Origin: Aliihoeflea sp. 40Bstr573
Lineage (GTDB): Bacteria > Pseudomonadota > Alphaproteobacteria > Rhizobiales > Rhizobiaceae
NCBI RefSeq assembly: GCF_024105655.1
Contig: NZ_JAAAMH010000009.1
Span: forward strand, 62,001 to 126,000
DNA length: 64,000 nucleotides
Reading direction: 5' to 3'
Shown: positions 19,293 through 30,101 of the stretch, piece by piece
Layout of the letters: the number at the start of each line of letters is the position of its first letter
How positions within the stretch are numbered: position 1 is the first letter of the stretch
The notes under the pieces: generated by a model
Databases searched by the model: none
Told to the model about the DNA's origin: nothing
Seen by the model: only the letters and a program-made list of their open reading frames with translations
Made by a program: the position numbers and the translations under genes

Positions 19293-19538
19293 TCAGGCGG
19301 CGTTCTCGTGATAGGCGGCGCCCGCAGGCACCGTCTCGGCAGCCTTCAGGCTCGCATTGAAGCGGTAGAGGGTGGAACAATAAGGGCAGACCTTCTCGTC
19401 GTCGTCGCCCATGTCGAGGAAGACATGCGGATGGTCGTAGGGCGGATTGGCACCGACGCACATGAATTCCTTGACGCCGATCTCGATGACCGGATGGCCC
19501 TCGTCGTTCTGGAAATGGGGAATTGCGTGACCGGCCAT
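19293..19538 (-). CDS. zinc-finger protein, NDUFS6 homologue (zf-CHCC)
   Basis: The 81-residue product has the zinc ligands of the CHCC family: MCVGANPPYDHPHVF supplies Cys and His, and VCPYCSTLYRF supplies two Cys. In mitochondria NDUFS6 binds zinc on the peripheral arm of complex I and is needed for its assembly; alphaproteobacteria share it. It is the second such subunit in this window, with the NDUFS4 homologue at 11.2-11.5 kb. It diverges from ppk. Confidence 0.9.
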   Translation of the reverse strand: MAGHAIPHFQNDEGHPVIEIGVKEFMCVGANPPYDHPHVFLDMGDDDEKVCPYCSTLYRFNASLKAAETVPAGAAYHENAA

Positions 19539-19688
19539 GACGGACTCCGAAGATCGTACGAATAGGCCTTGAGCGTTTGCAGCATCGGCCTCACCATTGC
19601 AAGATGTGTGATATGAAACTGTCGCAAAAGGCTGGCAGGAACGGGCATTGGTCGCGACAGTCGCGCCGCGCGGGAGCCGGGTAATCAG

Positions 19689-21881
<2,193 letters not shown>

Positions 21882-21887
21882 GGCCGT

Positions 21888-23405
21888 ATGATCGCCACCT
21901 CCCAAGGCCGGTTGCAGGACCGGCGTCCGCTGTCGATCATCGACATCGGCTCGAACTCCATACGCCTCGTCATCTATGAAGGCATTGCGCGCTCGCCGAC
22001 CGTGCTCTTCAACGAAAAGATGCTGGCGGGCCTTGGCCGCGGCATCGTGACCACCGGCAAGCTCGATCCAGATGGCGTGCGCCGCGCGGTCGAGGAATTC
22101 GGCCGCTTCCGCGCTCTTTCCGAACAGGCGGGCGCTGAAAGCCTGCACGTCATCGCGACCGCCGCAGCGCGCGAGGCCGAGAACGGACCGGACTTCATCT
22201 CGCGCGCCGAGAACATCCTGGACACGAAGATCAAGGTGCTGACGGGCAGACAGGAAGCGTACTATTCCGCGCTCGGCATCATTTCGGGCTTCCATCAAGC
22301 CGACGGGATCGCAGGCGATTTGGGCGGCGGCAGCCTTGAACTCGTCGACGTCAAGGGCGAGACGATAGGGGACGGCATCACGCTGCCGCTTGGAGGGCTT
22401 CGCCTGCAGGAAATGGCGCAGAACTCGCCGACGGCTGCAACCCGCATCGCGCGCACCGAACTGATCCGCGCTCAGCTTCTGCGCGGCGGGCAGGGGCGCA
22501 CCTTCTATTGCGTCGGCGGCACATGGCGTAACCTTGCCCGGCTCCACATGATGGTGAACGGTTATCGGCTCAACGTCATGCACCACTACGAAATGCCGAT
22601 GGATGGGCTGTCGGATTTCCTCAAGCAGGTCGCATCCGGCGAACTCGACAAGGTCAAGGGGATCGACCGGATTTCCAAGAACCGGCGAGGGCTCCTGCCT
22701 TACGGTGCGACGACGCTGCTCGAAGTTATGCGCTCGATGAAGCCGGAAAAGGTCGTCGTCTCGGCGCTTGGCGTGCGCGAGGGCTATCTTTATTCGCTGC
22801 TCTCGCAGGAGGAGCAGAAAAAGGACCCGCTGATTTCGGCCGCCGAGGAACTGGCGATCCTGCGTGCACGCTCGGTCACCCATTCGCGCGAACTGGCCGA
22901 ATGGACGGGCGAAAGCTTCCGCGCCTTCGGCATCGAGGAAAGCGAGGCGGATGCGCGCTATCGGCAGGCGGCGTGCCTGCTGGCCGATATCGGCTGGCGC
23001 GCCCATCCCGAATACCGTGGCACACAGTCACTCAACATCATCGCGCACGCCTCGTTCATCGGCGTCGACCATCCCGGCCGAGCCTTCATCGCGCTGGCGA
23101 ATCTGTTCCGCCACGAAGGCGTGTTCGAGGACGCGGTCTCGCCGGAAATGCGCTCCCTGGCGACGCCGCATTATGTCGAACGCGCGCGTGTTCTCGGCGC
23201 GCTCTTGCGGGTCGTCTATCTTCTCTCTGCGTCGATGCCGGGCACCATTCCGGAGCTGACCTGGCGCACGCGTCCGGACGGTACGCTCTGCCTCGTCATT
23301 CCCGCCGAACATGCCGGATTGATGGGCGAACGCCCGGCCGGGCGCATGGGGCAGCTATCCAAGGTGCTTGGCCGCCCGATGGAACTGGTGGTCGACGACC
23401 GGTAG
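21888..23405 (+). CDS. ppx: exopolyphosphatase (Ppx/GppA family)
   Basis: The 505-residue product starts with the ASKHA-fold phosphate loop SIIDIGSNSIRLVIYEG and has GDLGGGSLELV as the second loop. A C-terminal HD-like helical region follows (about 310-505). It removes terminal phosphates from polyphosphate and may also act on pppGpp; sequence alone does not separate these. It is the second gene of ppk-ppx. Its TAG is immediately followed by the rnd stop codon on the other strand. Confidence 0.94.
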   Translation: MIATSQGRLQDRRPLSIIDIGSNSIRLVIYEGIARSPTVLFNEKMLAGLGRGIVTTGKLDPDGVRRAVEEFGRFRALSEQAGAESLHVIATAAAREAENGPDFISRAENILDTKIKVLTGRQEAYYSALGIISGFHQADGIAGDLGGGSLELVDVKGETIGDGITLPLGGLRLQEMAQNSPTAATRIARTELIRAQLLRGGQGRTFYCVGGTWRNLARLHMMVNGYRLNVMHHYEMPMDGLSDFLKQVASGELDKVKGIDRISKNRRGLLPYGATTLLEVMRSMKPEKVVVSALGVREGYLYSLLSQEEQKKDPLISAAEELAILRARSVTHSRELAEWTGESFRAFGIEESEADARYRQAACLLADIGWRAHPEYRGTQSLNIIAHASFIGVDHPGRAFIALANLFRHEGVFEDAVSPEMRSLATPHYVERARVLGALLRVVYLLSASMPGTIPELTWRTRPDGTLCLVIPAEHAGLMGERPAGRMGQLSKVLGRPMELVVDDR

Positions 23406-24569
23406 CTAGCCGGCGGCGTCGATGTCGAACTCGACGATCCGGCGCTTTTCGAATTTGAGGCCGATTTCGCCGCGAACGAGCTGAAGCGCACGTTCTCCGA
23501 AGACTTCGCGGCGCCAGCCCGAGAGAGCCGGAACGGCCGCGTCTTCGCCTTCGCCTGCGATCTTCTCGAGATCGTCGCCTGACGCCAGCACCTTGGGCGC
23601 AACGCCTTCCTTCTCGGCGATGATCTTGAGAAGGACCTTCAGGAGTTCGACTGCGGCACCCGATCCTTCCGGCTGATGGACCTGCTTGGGCATCTTGGGA
23701 AGCTGTTCCTTGGGAAGGTCAAGCGCCTGGTTAACGACTTCGAGGAGAGCGGCTGCGGTCGACGAGCGCTCCCAGCCCTTCGGCGTCGAGCGCAGCCGCC
23801 CGAGCGCGTGGCTGTCGCGCGGCCCCTGCTGTGCGATCTCGTATATGGCGTCGTCCTTGACGACGCGCTGGCGCGGCACGTCGCGCTCACGGGCCTCGCG
23901 GTCGCGCCAGGCGGCGAGCGCCTGGACGATTGCCAGTTCCTGCGGCTTGCGCACGCGCATCTTGAGCCGCTTCCAGGCATCGTCCGGATGTGGATCGTAG
24001 GTCTCACGAGCGGTGAGGATGTCCATCTCCTCGGTCAGCCAGTGGGCGCGATCCTCGCGCTCGAGCTCGGCGCGCAGATATTCGTAGACCTCTATCAGGT
24101 AGGTCACGTCGGCAAGCGCGTATTCGAGCTGCTTGTCGGTAAGCGGGCGGTGGCGCCAGTCGGTGAAGCGCGACGATTTGTCGAGCCGCGTGCCGGTCAC
24201 CTTCTGGACGAGCTGGTCATAGGACACGCTATCGCCGAAGCCACACACCATCGCCGCGACCTGCGTGTCGAAGACGGGGTGCGGAATCATGTCGCCGAGA
24301 TGAAAGACGATCTCGATGTCCTGCCGCGCGGCATGGAAGACCTTGACGACCTTCTCGTTCGCCATCAGCCGGAAGAAGGGGGCGAGGTCGATGTTCTTGG
24401 AAAGCGGATCGACCAGCGCGGTGACGCCGGGCGCCGCCATCTGGATCAGGCACAGGATCGGCCAGAACGTCGTCTCGCGAATGAATTCGGTATCGACGGT
24501 AACGAAACTCGACTCTTCGAGCTTTGCGATGACGGCTTCGAGTTCGGCCTGATCCTGGATGAGATGCAT
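23406..24569 (-). CDS. rnd: ribonuclease D
   Basis: The 387-residue exonuclease has the DEDDy residues: VTVDTEFIRE, FHAARQDIEIV, and YALADVTYL. An HRDC domain follows (about 205-290), as in RNase D. It trims tRNA 3' ends in the cytoplasm. Length fits the family. The gene is monocistronic and converges on ppx with no spacer; an MFS gene lies upstream on the same strand. Confidence 0.95.
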   Translation of the reverse strand: MHLIQDQAELEAVIAKLEESSFVTVDTEFIRETTFWPILCLIQMAAPGVTALVDPLSKNIDLAPFFRLMANEKVVKVFHAARQDIEIVFHLGDMIPHPVFDTQVAAMVCGFGDSVSYDQLVQKVTGTRLDKSSRFTDWRHRPLTDKQLEYALADVTYLIEVYEYLRAELEREDRAHWLTEEMDILTARETYDPHPDDAWKRLKMRVRKPQELAIVQALAAWRDREARERDVPRQRVVKDDAIYEIAQQGPRDSHALGRLRSTPKGWERSSTAAALLEVVNQALDLPKEQLPKMPKQVHQPEGSGAAVELLKVLLKIIAEKEGVAPKVLASGDDLEKIAGEGEDAAVPALSGWRREVFGERALQLVRGEIGLKFEKRRIVEFDIDAAG

Positions 24570-24646
24570 ATCTTGCTTGGCTATCCTGTCCTTTGCTTCT
24601 CATTCACAGCCGATCAACCGCGCGTCAACCGGATTCTCGCCACAAA

Positions 24647-25885
24647 TCACTCCAGGCGGTCTGCGCTGCGCGGCTTGTGGGCCAACTTGGCGAAAAAAGG
24701 CGACGTGCGCAAAAGAGCGGTGAAGCGACCGCGCTCTGCGCGCGGCGGGGCGGCGCGCACGCGCATCCGGTAAAGCGTGACGCAGATGAAGAGCGCGTAG
24801 ACGCCGACGAGATAGAAAAAGAGCGCCGAATTGCCGAACTGCGTGAGAAGCGCGGAGGAGGCAAGGGGGCCGATCACGGCGCCGATGGCATAGAAGAACA
24901 TCAGCGCCGCAGCGACTTTCACGTAGCCGCCTTCGCCGGCATTGTCGTTGCCGTGAGCGGCAGCGAGCGAATAGACCGGCATGGCGAAGGCGGAAAATAC
25001 CAGGATCAGGGCGAAATGGACGATGCTGCCGGAAGCAGTCGCCATGGCAAGCGCGAGTGCGGCAAGCATGGCTGCGGCCGACGTCAGCAGCAGCGTCTTG
25101 CGGCGGTCCCATTTGTCCGACAACGCACCGAGCGGATATTGCAGCACCACGCCGCCGATGACGCCGAGCGAGATGAAGGTCGCGATCTCGCCGACATTCA
25201 TGCCGATCGACTGCGCATAAAGCGGGCCGACGAGGCGAAAGGCGCTGTTAGCCAGACCCGCGACCGCCGATCCGATGCAGGCAAGCGGCGAGATGAGCCA
25301 CACGCTTCTCAGGTCGAGCTTCAGTTCCACCGGCGGTTTGGGGTTGGAGCGGTCGCCGAGCGAAACCGGCACCAGCGACAGCGTAATCATGATGGCCATG
25401 ACGCCGAAGATCGTGAAGCCGTCGATGCCGAATAGCGGGATCATGAACTGCGACAAGGTGGTGCCGACGAGATCGATGACGCGGTAGACGGCGGTCGCCC
25501 GCCCGCGCGCCGCGTTGCCCACGCTTGAATTGATCCAGCTTTCCATCACCGTGAACAGGCCGGCGAAGCAGAAGCCGATGACGAAGCGCACGACGACCCA
25601 CAGCAGGGGATCGAGAAAGAGGACGAGCGTCAGCGTGCCGCTGGCCGCAAGCGCCGCAAGCGCGGCGAAGGCGCGGATGTGCCCGACCGCGCGCAGCATC
25701 TGCGTAATCGTCATGCAGCCGAAGAAAAAGCCCGCGAAATATGCCGCCCCAATGACGCCGATGAGGCCTGTCGAAAAACCTTCCTCCTGCCCGCGCAGCG
25801 CGATCAAAGTGCCCTGCAGTCCATTGCCGGCAAGAAGTATGCCGGCAGCGAGAAGAAGGGGAAGGAGAGGGCGAATGGAGGTCAT
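24647..25885 (-). CDS. MFS transporter (YcaD/UMF-like sugar- or drug-carrier type)
   Basis: The 412-residue membrane protein has twelve predicted helices. The first loop after helix 2 (GYFAG region: GAAYFAGFFFGCMTITQMLRAVGH) and the mid-protein loop LSDKWDRRKTLLL are major-facilitator signatures. The pattern of N-terminal LLPLLLAAGILLAGNGLQGTL resembles the YcaD family. The substrate is unknown. GGAGGT precedes the ATG. It is divergent from the small membrane protein at 26.07 kb. Confidence 0.85.
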   Translation of the reverse strand: MTSIRPLLPLLLAAGILLAGNGLQGTLIALRGQEEGFSTGLIGVIGAAYFAGFFFGCMTITQMLRAVGHIRAFAALAALAASGTLTLVLFLDPLLWVVVRFVIGFCFAGLFTVMESWINSSVGNAARGRATAVYRVIDLVGTTLSQFMIPLFGIDGFTIFGVMAIMITLSLVPVSLGDRSNPKPPVELKLDLRSVWLISPLACIGSAVAGLANSAFRLVGPLYAQSIGMNVGEIATFISLGVIGGVVLQYPLGALSDKWDRRKTLLLTSAAAMLAALALAMATASGSIVHFALILVFSAFAMPVYSLAAAHGNDNAGEGGYVKVAAALMFFYAIGAVIGPLASSALLTQFGNSALFFYLVGVYALFICVTLYRMRVRAAPPRAERGRFTALLRTSPFFAKLAHKPRSADRLE

Positions 25886-26022
25886 GACAATCCGGGACGG
25901 TGGCCAACTCTATAGTCTGCGGCGCATCCGCTGGCCATGATCCAACTTGACTCTAGGATCGCCCCACAGACGCGTCCGGACCCATCGATTAGGCCCGCTG
26001 GGGCATCCGTGTTAGTGTCTAT

Positions 26023-26041
26023 TTGTTTCAGCTGGAAACAA
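26023..26041. promoter_or_regulatory. 19-bp inverted repeat upstream of the 26.07 kb gene, candidate operator
   Basis: TTGTTTC and GAAACAA form a perfect 7-bp inverted repeat around a five-base centre AGCTG. It lies 27 bases before the ATG at 26068, between two divergent genes, a typical place for a repressor site. No T tract follows, which argues against a terminator. Confidence 0.45.
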
Positions 26042-26067
26042 TCTGTAATCTGACGGAGGGATGATTC

Positions 26068-26499
26068 ATGTCCCATACTGCCTCACTTTCGCAACGTTGG
26101 GCGGAATACCGGCCGACGAAGACAGCCTGGTTCTGGTCGGGCGCCGCGATTGCGGTTGGAACGATGGTGATCGGATTTACCGTAGGCGGCTGGACCACCG
26201 GCGGAACGGCGCAGGAGATGGCCGAGGATGCCGCGCGCGATGCGCGTGCCCAATTGGCGTCTGCCATCTGCGTTCATCGGTTTTCCGCGGCGCCGGATGC
26301 TTCGGCGAAGTGGGCAGAACTGAAGGATGCGTCGAGCTATGAGCGCGACAACATGATCGAGGATGCCGGCTGGACCACGTTCGCGGCGATGGAAGAGGCG
26401 GTGCCGGGGGCGGCCGACATGTGTGCCGACGAACTCGTCGCCATGGAGAGCCTGCCGACGACGAGAGCTATCGCGGCACCAGTCGCGACCGACGGATAA
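26068..26499 (+). CDS. hypothetical membrane-anchored protein
   Basis: The 143-residue product has a cytosolic lead (SHTASLSQRWAEYRPTKTAW), one membrane helix (about 22-42, FWSGAAIAVGTMVIGFTVGG) and a soluble periplasmic part with two cysteines (SAICVHRF and ADMCADE). The arrangement resembles a small family found in rhizobia; no function is known to me. GGAGGG precedes the ATG. The SH3-domain gene follows after about 50 bases and may be cotranscribed. Confidence 0.7.
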   Translation: MSHTASLSQRWAEYRPTKTAWFWSGAAIAVGTMVIGFTVGGWTTGGTAQEMAEDAARDARAQLASAICVHRFSAAPDASAKWAELKDASSYERDNMIEDAGWTTFAAMEEAVPGAADMCADELVAMESLPTTRAIAAPVATDG

Positions 26500-26552
26500 C
26501 TCTTTGGGCCGTGCCCACGCCGGGCGCGGCCCTTGTGAATAAGGGAAAAGTG

Positions 26553-26924
26553 ATGATGAAGCGGATATCGGGAAACGCATGGTGGGTCATGGCGACGCTG
26601 GTGGTCGCCGGCGGCATCGCGCCCGCCGCCTCCCAGTCGCGCATGTCGGTCACGGACGAAAACAACTTCCGCCGCACTTGCCCGTCGCTCGAATGCGGCT
26701 CAATCGGCCGGTTCTATGAGGGCGAATCCATCGTCGTTTACGAAACCATCAATGGCTGGTCGCGCGTGTCCGAATATTACACGGCAGGGTGCTTCGACGG
26801 CCGCTCCATCTATGTCGAAAGCGGCTCGGACGCCTGTACCGCCGAGAATGGCATCCGCCAGGGCGAACTTGCCGAGTGGATCAGAACGGATTTCCTCGCC
26901 AAGGCGGGAGACATAGCCGGCTGA
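26553..26924 (+). CDS. secreted bacterial SH3-domain protein
   Basis: The 123-residue product has a signal peptide (about 1-27, ending PAAS) and one SH3b domain (about 35-85: CPSLECGSIGRFYEGESIVVYETINGW is its core). Such domains bind peptidoglycan or other proteins in the periplasm. Four cysteines (TCP, ECG, GCF, ACT) probably form disulfides. The start at 26553 (ATGATG, after AAGGGAAAA) fits the signal. Target unknown. Confidence 0.75.
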   Translation: MMKRISGNAWWVMATLVVAGGIAPAASQSRMSVTDENNFRRTCPSLECGSIGRFYEGESIVVYETINGWSRVSEYYTAGCFDGRSIYVESGSDACTAENGIRQGELAEWIRTDFLAKAGDIAG

Positions 26925-26958
26925 CGCTACGCGCCGTCTCGCCGACCATTGCGAAATC

Positions 26959-26996
26959 TTGACAAAGCCGGCCCCGCATGCGCTTTTCGCGCGAAA
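26959..26996 (+). promoter_or_regulatory. possible aspS promoter -35 element and adjacent palindrome
   Basis: A consensus TTGACA lies at 26959-26964, 95 bases before the aspS ATG. The -10 at the right distance (GCTTTT) is poor. Directly overlapping it is a perfect 12-bp palindrome TTTCGCGCGAAA (26985-26996), which could be a protein binding site. Confidence 0.3.
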
Positions 26997-27059
26997 TTTC
27001 GGGCCAGTCTGTTCGACGGCAAGCCCGGCGACCATCGAACCAGTCTGGAAGAACCTCCC

Positions 27060-28853
27060 ATGCACGCCTACCGCAGCCACACTTGCGCGCAACTTCGAAA
27101 GAGCGACGTCGGCGCGAATGTGCGCCTGTCTGGCTGGGTGCACCGCGTCCGCGACCATGGCGGGCTGCTCTTCATCGACCTGCGCGACCATTACGGCCTG
27201 ACGCAGATCGTCGCCGACCCCGATTCGCCTTGCTTCAAAGTCGCCGAGACGGTGCGTGGCGAGTGGGTTATCCGCGTCGACGGCGAGGTCAAGGCGCGCA
27301 AGGACGAGACTGTCAACGCGAACCTGCCGACCGGCGAGATCGAGATTTTTGCGCGCGGCATGGAAGTCCTGTCGAAGGCGAAGGAATTGCCGCTGCCGGT
27401 CTTCGGCGAGCCGGATTATCCCGAGGACATCCGCCTCAAATACCGCTTTCTAGACCTTCGCCGCGAAACGCTTCACCGCAACATCGTGCAGCGCACGAAG
27501 ATCATTGCGGAAATGCGCAAGCGCATGGCCGATGTCGGCTTCACCGAATATTCGACGCCGATTCTGACGGCCTCGTCGCCGGAGGGCGCGCGCGACTTCC
27601 TCGTGCCCTCGCGCCTGCACGAAGGCAAGTTCTATGCACTGCCGCAGGCGCCGCAAATCTACAAGCAGTTGATCATGGTCTCGGGCTTCGACCGCTATTT
27701 CCAGATCGCGCCCTGCTTCCGCGACGAGGATCCCCGCGCCGACCGCCTGCCAGGCGAATTCTACCAGCTCGACCTTGAAATGAGCTTCGTCGAGCAGGAA
27801 GACGTGCTCTCGACCATGGAACCGGTGCTGCGGCAGGTCTTCGAGACCTTCGCGAACGGCAAGCCGGTGACCCAGAAATTCCCGCGCATCTCCTATGACG
27901 AAGCCATGCGCAAATACGGCTCCGACAAGCCGGACCTGCGCAACCCGATCGTCATGGAAGCAGTGTCGGAGCATTTTGCCGGCTCGGGCTTCAAGGTTTT
28001 CGCCAACATTCTGGCGACTGACGAAAAGGCCGAAGTCTGGGCGATCCCGGCCAAGACCGGCGGCTCCAGAGCTTTCTGCGACCGCATGAATTCATGGGCG
28101 CAGGGCGAAGGCCAGCCTGGTCTCGGCTATATCTTCTGGCGCAAGGAGGGCGACAAGCTCGAAGGTGCCGGACCGATCGCCAAGAACATCGGCGAGGAGC
28201 GTACGGCGGCAATTGCAGCTCAGCTCGGTCTCGGCGACGGCGACGCCTGCTTCTTTGTCGCGGGTGATCCCAAGAAGTTCGTGGCGTTTGCCGGCGCGGC
28301 TCGCACCCGTGCGGGCGAGGAACTGAACCTAGTCGACCGTGACCGGTTCGAACTGTGCTGGATCGTCGATTTCCCGTTCTTCGAGTGGAACGAGGACGAA
28401 AAGAAGATCGACTTCGCCCACAATCCGTTCTCGATGCCGCAGGGCGGCATGGAGGGCTTGCAGGGGGACGACCCGCTGGCGCTGAAGGCGTTCCAGTACG
28501 ACATGGTCTGCAACGGCTTCGAGATCGCCTCGGGCGGCATCCGCAACCATCTGCCGGAGACGATGGTCAAGGCCTTCGAGATGGTCGGCCTTGGCCGTGA
28601 GACGGTCGAGGAGCGCTTCGGTGGCCTCTACCGCGCCTTCCAGTACGGCGCGCCGCCGCATGGCGGAATGGCGGCCGGCATCGACCGCATCGTCATGCTG
28701 CTCGTGGGCGCGAAGAATCTGCGCGAAGTGACCATGTTCCCGATGAATCAACAGGCGCAGGACCTCCTGATGAACGCACCTTCGGCGGCAACGCCGCAGC
28801 AATTGCGCGAACTGCACCTGCGGATCGCGCCGACGACGACGAAGGACGCCTGA
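27060..28853 (+). CDS. aspS: aspartyl-tRNA synthetase
   Basis: The 597-residue class II synthetase has the N-terminal OB anticodon-binding domain ([23 protein letters not shown] without its middle is the start of it), motif 2 ([15 protein letters not shown]), the bacterial GAD insertion (about 300-420) and motif 3 ([13 protein letters not shown]). It charges tRNA-Asp; in organisms with GatCAB the bacterial type may also charge tRNA-Asn. Length is normal for bacterial AspRS. The ATG at 27060 is set by homology. pcp follows after three bases. Confidence 0.96.
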   Translation: MHAYRSHTCAQLRKSDVGANVRLSGWVHRVRDHGGLLFIDLRDHYGLTQIVADPDSPCFKVAETVRGEWVIRVDGEVKARKDETVNANLPTGEIEIFARGMEVLSKAKELPLPVFGEPDYPEDIRLKYRFLDLRRETLHRNIVQRTKIIAEMRKRMADVGFTEYSTPILTASSPEGARDFLVPSRLHEGKFYALPQAPQIYKQLIMVSGFDRYFQIAPCFRDEDPRADRLPGEFYQLDLEMSFVEQEDVLSTMEPVLRQVFETFANGKPVTQKFPRISYDEAMRKYGSDKPDLRNPIVMEAVSEHFAGSGFKVFANILATDEKAEVWAIPAKTGGSRAFCDRMNSWAQGEGQPGLGYIFWRKEGDKLEGAGPIAKNIGEERTAAIAAQLGLGDGDACFFVAGDPKKFVAFAGAARTRAGEELNLVDRDRFELCWIVDFPFFEWNEDEKKIDFAHNPFSMPQGGMEGLQGDDPLALKAFQYDMVCNGFEIASGGIRNHLPETMVKAFEMVGLGRETVEERFGGLYRAFQYGAPPHGGMAAGIDRIVMLLVGAKNLREVTMFPMNQQAQDLLMNAPSAATPQQLRELHLRIAPTTTKDA

Positions 28854-28856
28854 CAA

Positions 28857-29504
28857 ATGCCGGCGGAGGGGATGGCTCGGCACCGCCCTCCGCGCATTCT
28901 CCTGACGGGATTTTCCGTCTTCCCCGGCGCCCCGGTCAATCCGACCGAGGCCCTGGTGCAAAGCCTGCGTGAAACGCCTCTCGCCATCGACGCCGATCTG
29001 AAGACTGCGGTACTTTCGGTCGAATATGACACGATCGCCGCCCAGCTTGCCGCGCTCTGTGCAGACTTCCAGCCGGACATCGCGCTTCATTTGGGGCTCG
29101 CGCGCGAGTGCAGGGGCTTCCGGCTCGAACGCATTGCGCGCAACACCAATGCCGGGGCGCGGCCGGACAATCTAGGCAATACGCCTCAGTCGACTTCGAT
29201 CTGCGCGGGGCCTGCAACGCTGGCATCGACCCTCCCGCTCGAAGAGATCGAACGGCGCCTTGCTGGCGCGGGCCTGCCGGTCGAGTGGTCCGACGATGCG
29301 GGCGGCTATCTGTGCAATACCGTCTTCACGCTCTCAGCCGCGCATGCCTGCGACGGGCTGACGCCCGCCATGACGGGCTTCATCCACGTTCCGCCGCTTG
29401 ATACGGACGCTTCTGCGACCGGCGCGACCATGTCGTTGGCCGACCTGCGTCAGGGTGCTGACATCATATTGCAGGCGACCGTCGGCGCATGGAGGCGGTC
29501 ATGA
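28857..29504 (+). CDS. pcp: pyroglutamyl-peptidase I (pyrrolidone-carboxylate peptidase)
   Basis: The 215-residue protein belongs to peptidase family C15. The nucleophile lies in GGYLCNTVFT and the histidine in GFIHVPPLD; the N-terminal ILLTGFSVFPGAPVNPTE is the family's substrate loop. It removes pyroglutamate from peptide N-termini in the cytoplasm. The segment around the catalytic acid (LGLARECRGFRLERIARN) is somewhat divergent. It starts three bases after aspS and overlaps the DUF922 gene by four bases (ATGA). Confidence 0.88.
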   Translation: MPAEGMARHRPPRILLTGFSVFPGAPVNPTEALVQSLRETPLAIDADLKTAVLSVEYDTIAAQLAALCADFQPDIALHLGLARECRGFRLERIARNTNAGARPDNLGNTPQSTSICAGPATLASTLPLEEIERRLAGAGLPVEWSDDAGGYLCNTVFTLSAAHACDGLTPAMTGFIHVPPLDTDASATGATMSLADLRQGADIILQATVGAWRRS

Positions 29505-30091
29505 TGCGGCGGGCGTTTCTGGCGCTGGCCATGCTCGCCGCGGCCGCCCCCGGCGCCAAGGCGAATTGGGAGGCCGTCGAACGTGTGGAGCCCTATTCGA
29601 TATCGGGCACGACGGGCATCGAGCTCTATCAGTCGATTGGCGCCAGAGGTCCAAAAATTGGGATCGGCCGAGCCATCGCCTACACGAATTTCGATCTGAA
29701 ATGGTCGCGCGACTACCAGCCCCAGCCGGACGGCTCATGCGTCCTGGTCACCGCGCGCCCCAATTTGATCATCACCTACGCGCTGCCGAAGCCGTCAAGC
29801 ACGCTGGCACCGGCCATGAAACTCGCCTGGGATCGGTTCATCGACGGCATCCGCGCCCACGAGAAGGTGCATGGCGAGGACATCAAGGAGATGGTCAGGG
29901 CCATCGAGGCCTATTCGGTCGGCCTAAGCGCGCCCGACGATGCCCGTTGCCAGAAGGTCCGGCAAAAGCTTCAGGCCCGGCTTGGCGAACTTTCGCAGGC
30001 GCAGCGCCAGAAGAGCCGCGACTTCGACCGGGTCGAGATGAGCAGTGGGGGCAACATCCACCAGCTCATCCTGACCCTCGTCAACGGCTGA
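29501..30091 (+). CDS. DUF922 protein, putative secreted zinc-dependent protease
   Basis: The 196-residue product has a signal peptide (MMRRAFLALAMLAAAAPGAKA) and HEKVHGED, an HExxH-type metal site, as in the DUF922 family annotated as secreted Zn proteases. No activity is proven for the family. The start at 29501 has GGAGG with ideal spacing at 29491-29495, and its ATGA overlaps the pcp stop, so the two are coupled; both deal with peptides, though whether they cooperate is a guess. Confidence 0.75.
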   Translation: MMRRAFLALAMLAAAAPGAKANWEAVERVEPYSISGTTGIELYQSIGARGPKIGIGRAIAYTNFDLKWSRDYQPQPDGSCVLVTARPNLIITYALPKPSSTLAPAMKLAWDRFIDGIRAHEKVHGEDIKEMVRAIEAYSVGLSAPDDARCQKVRQKLQARLGELSQAQRQKSRDFDRVEMSSGGNIHQLILTLVNG

Positions 30092-30101
30092 GTTTTTTTC
30101 G

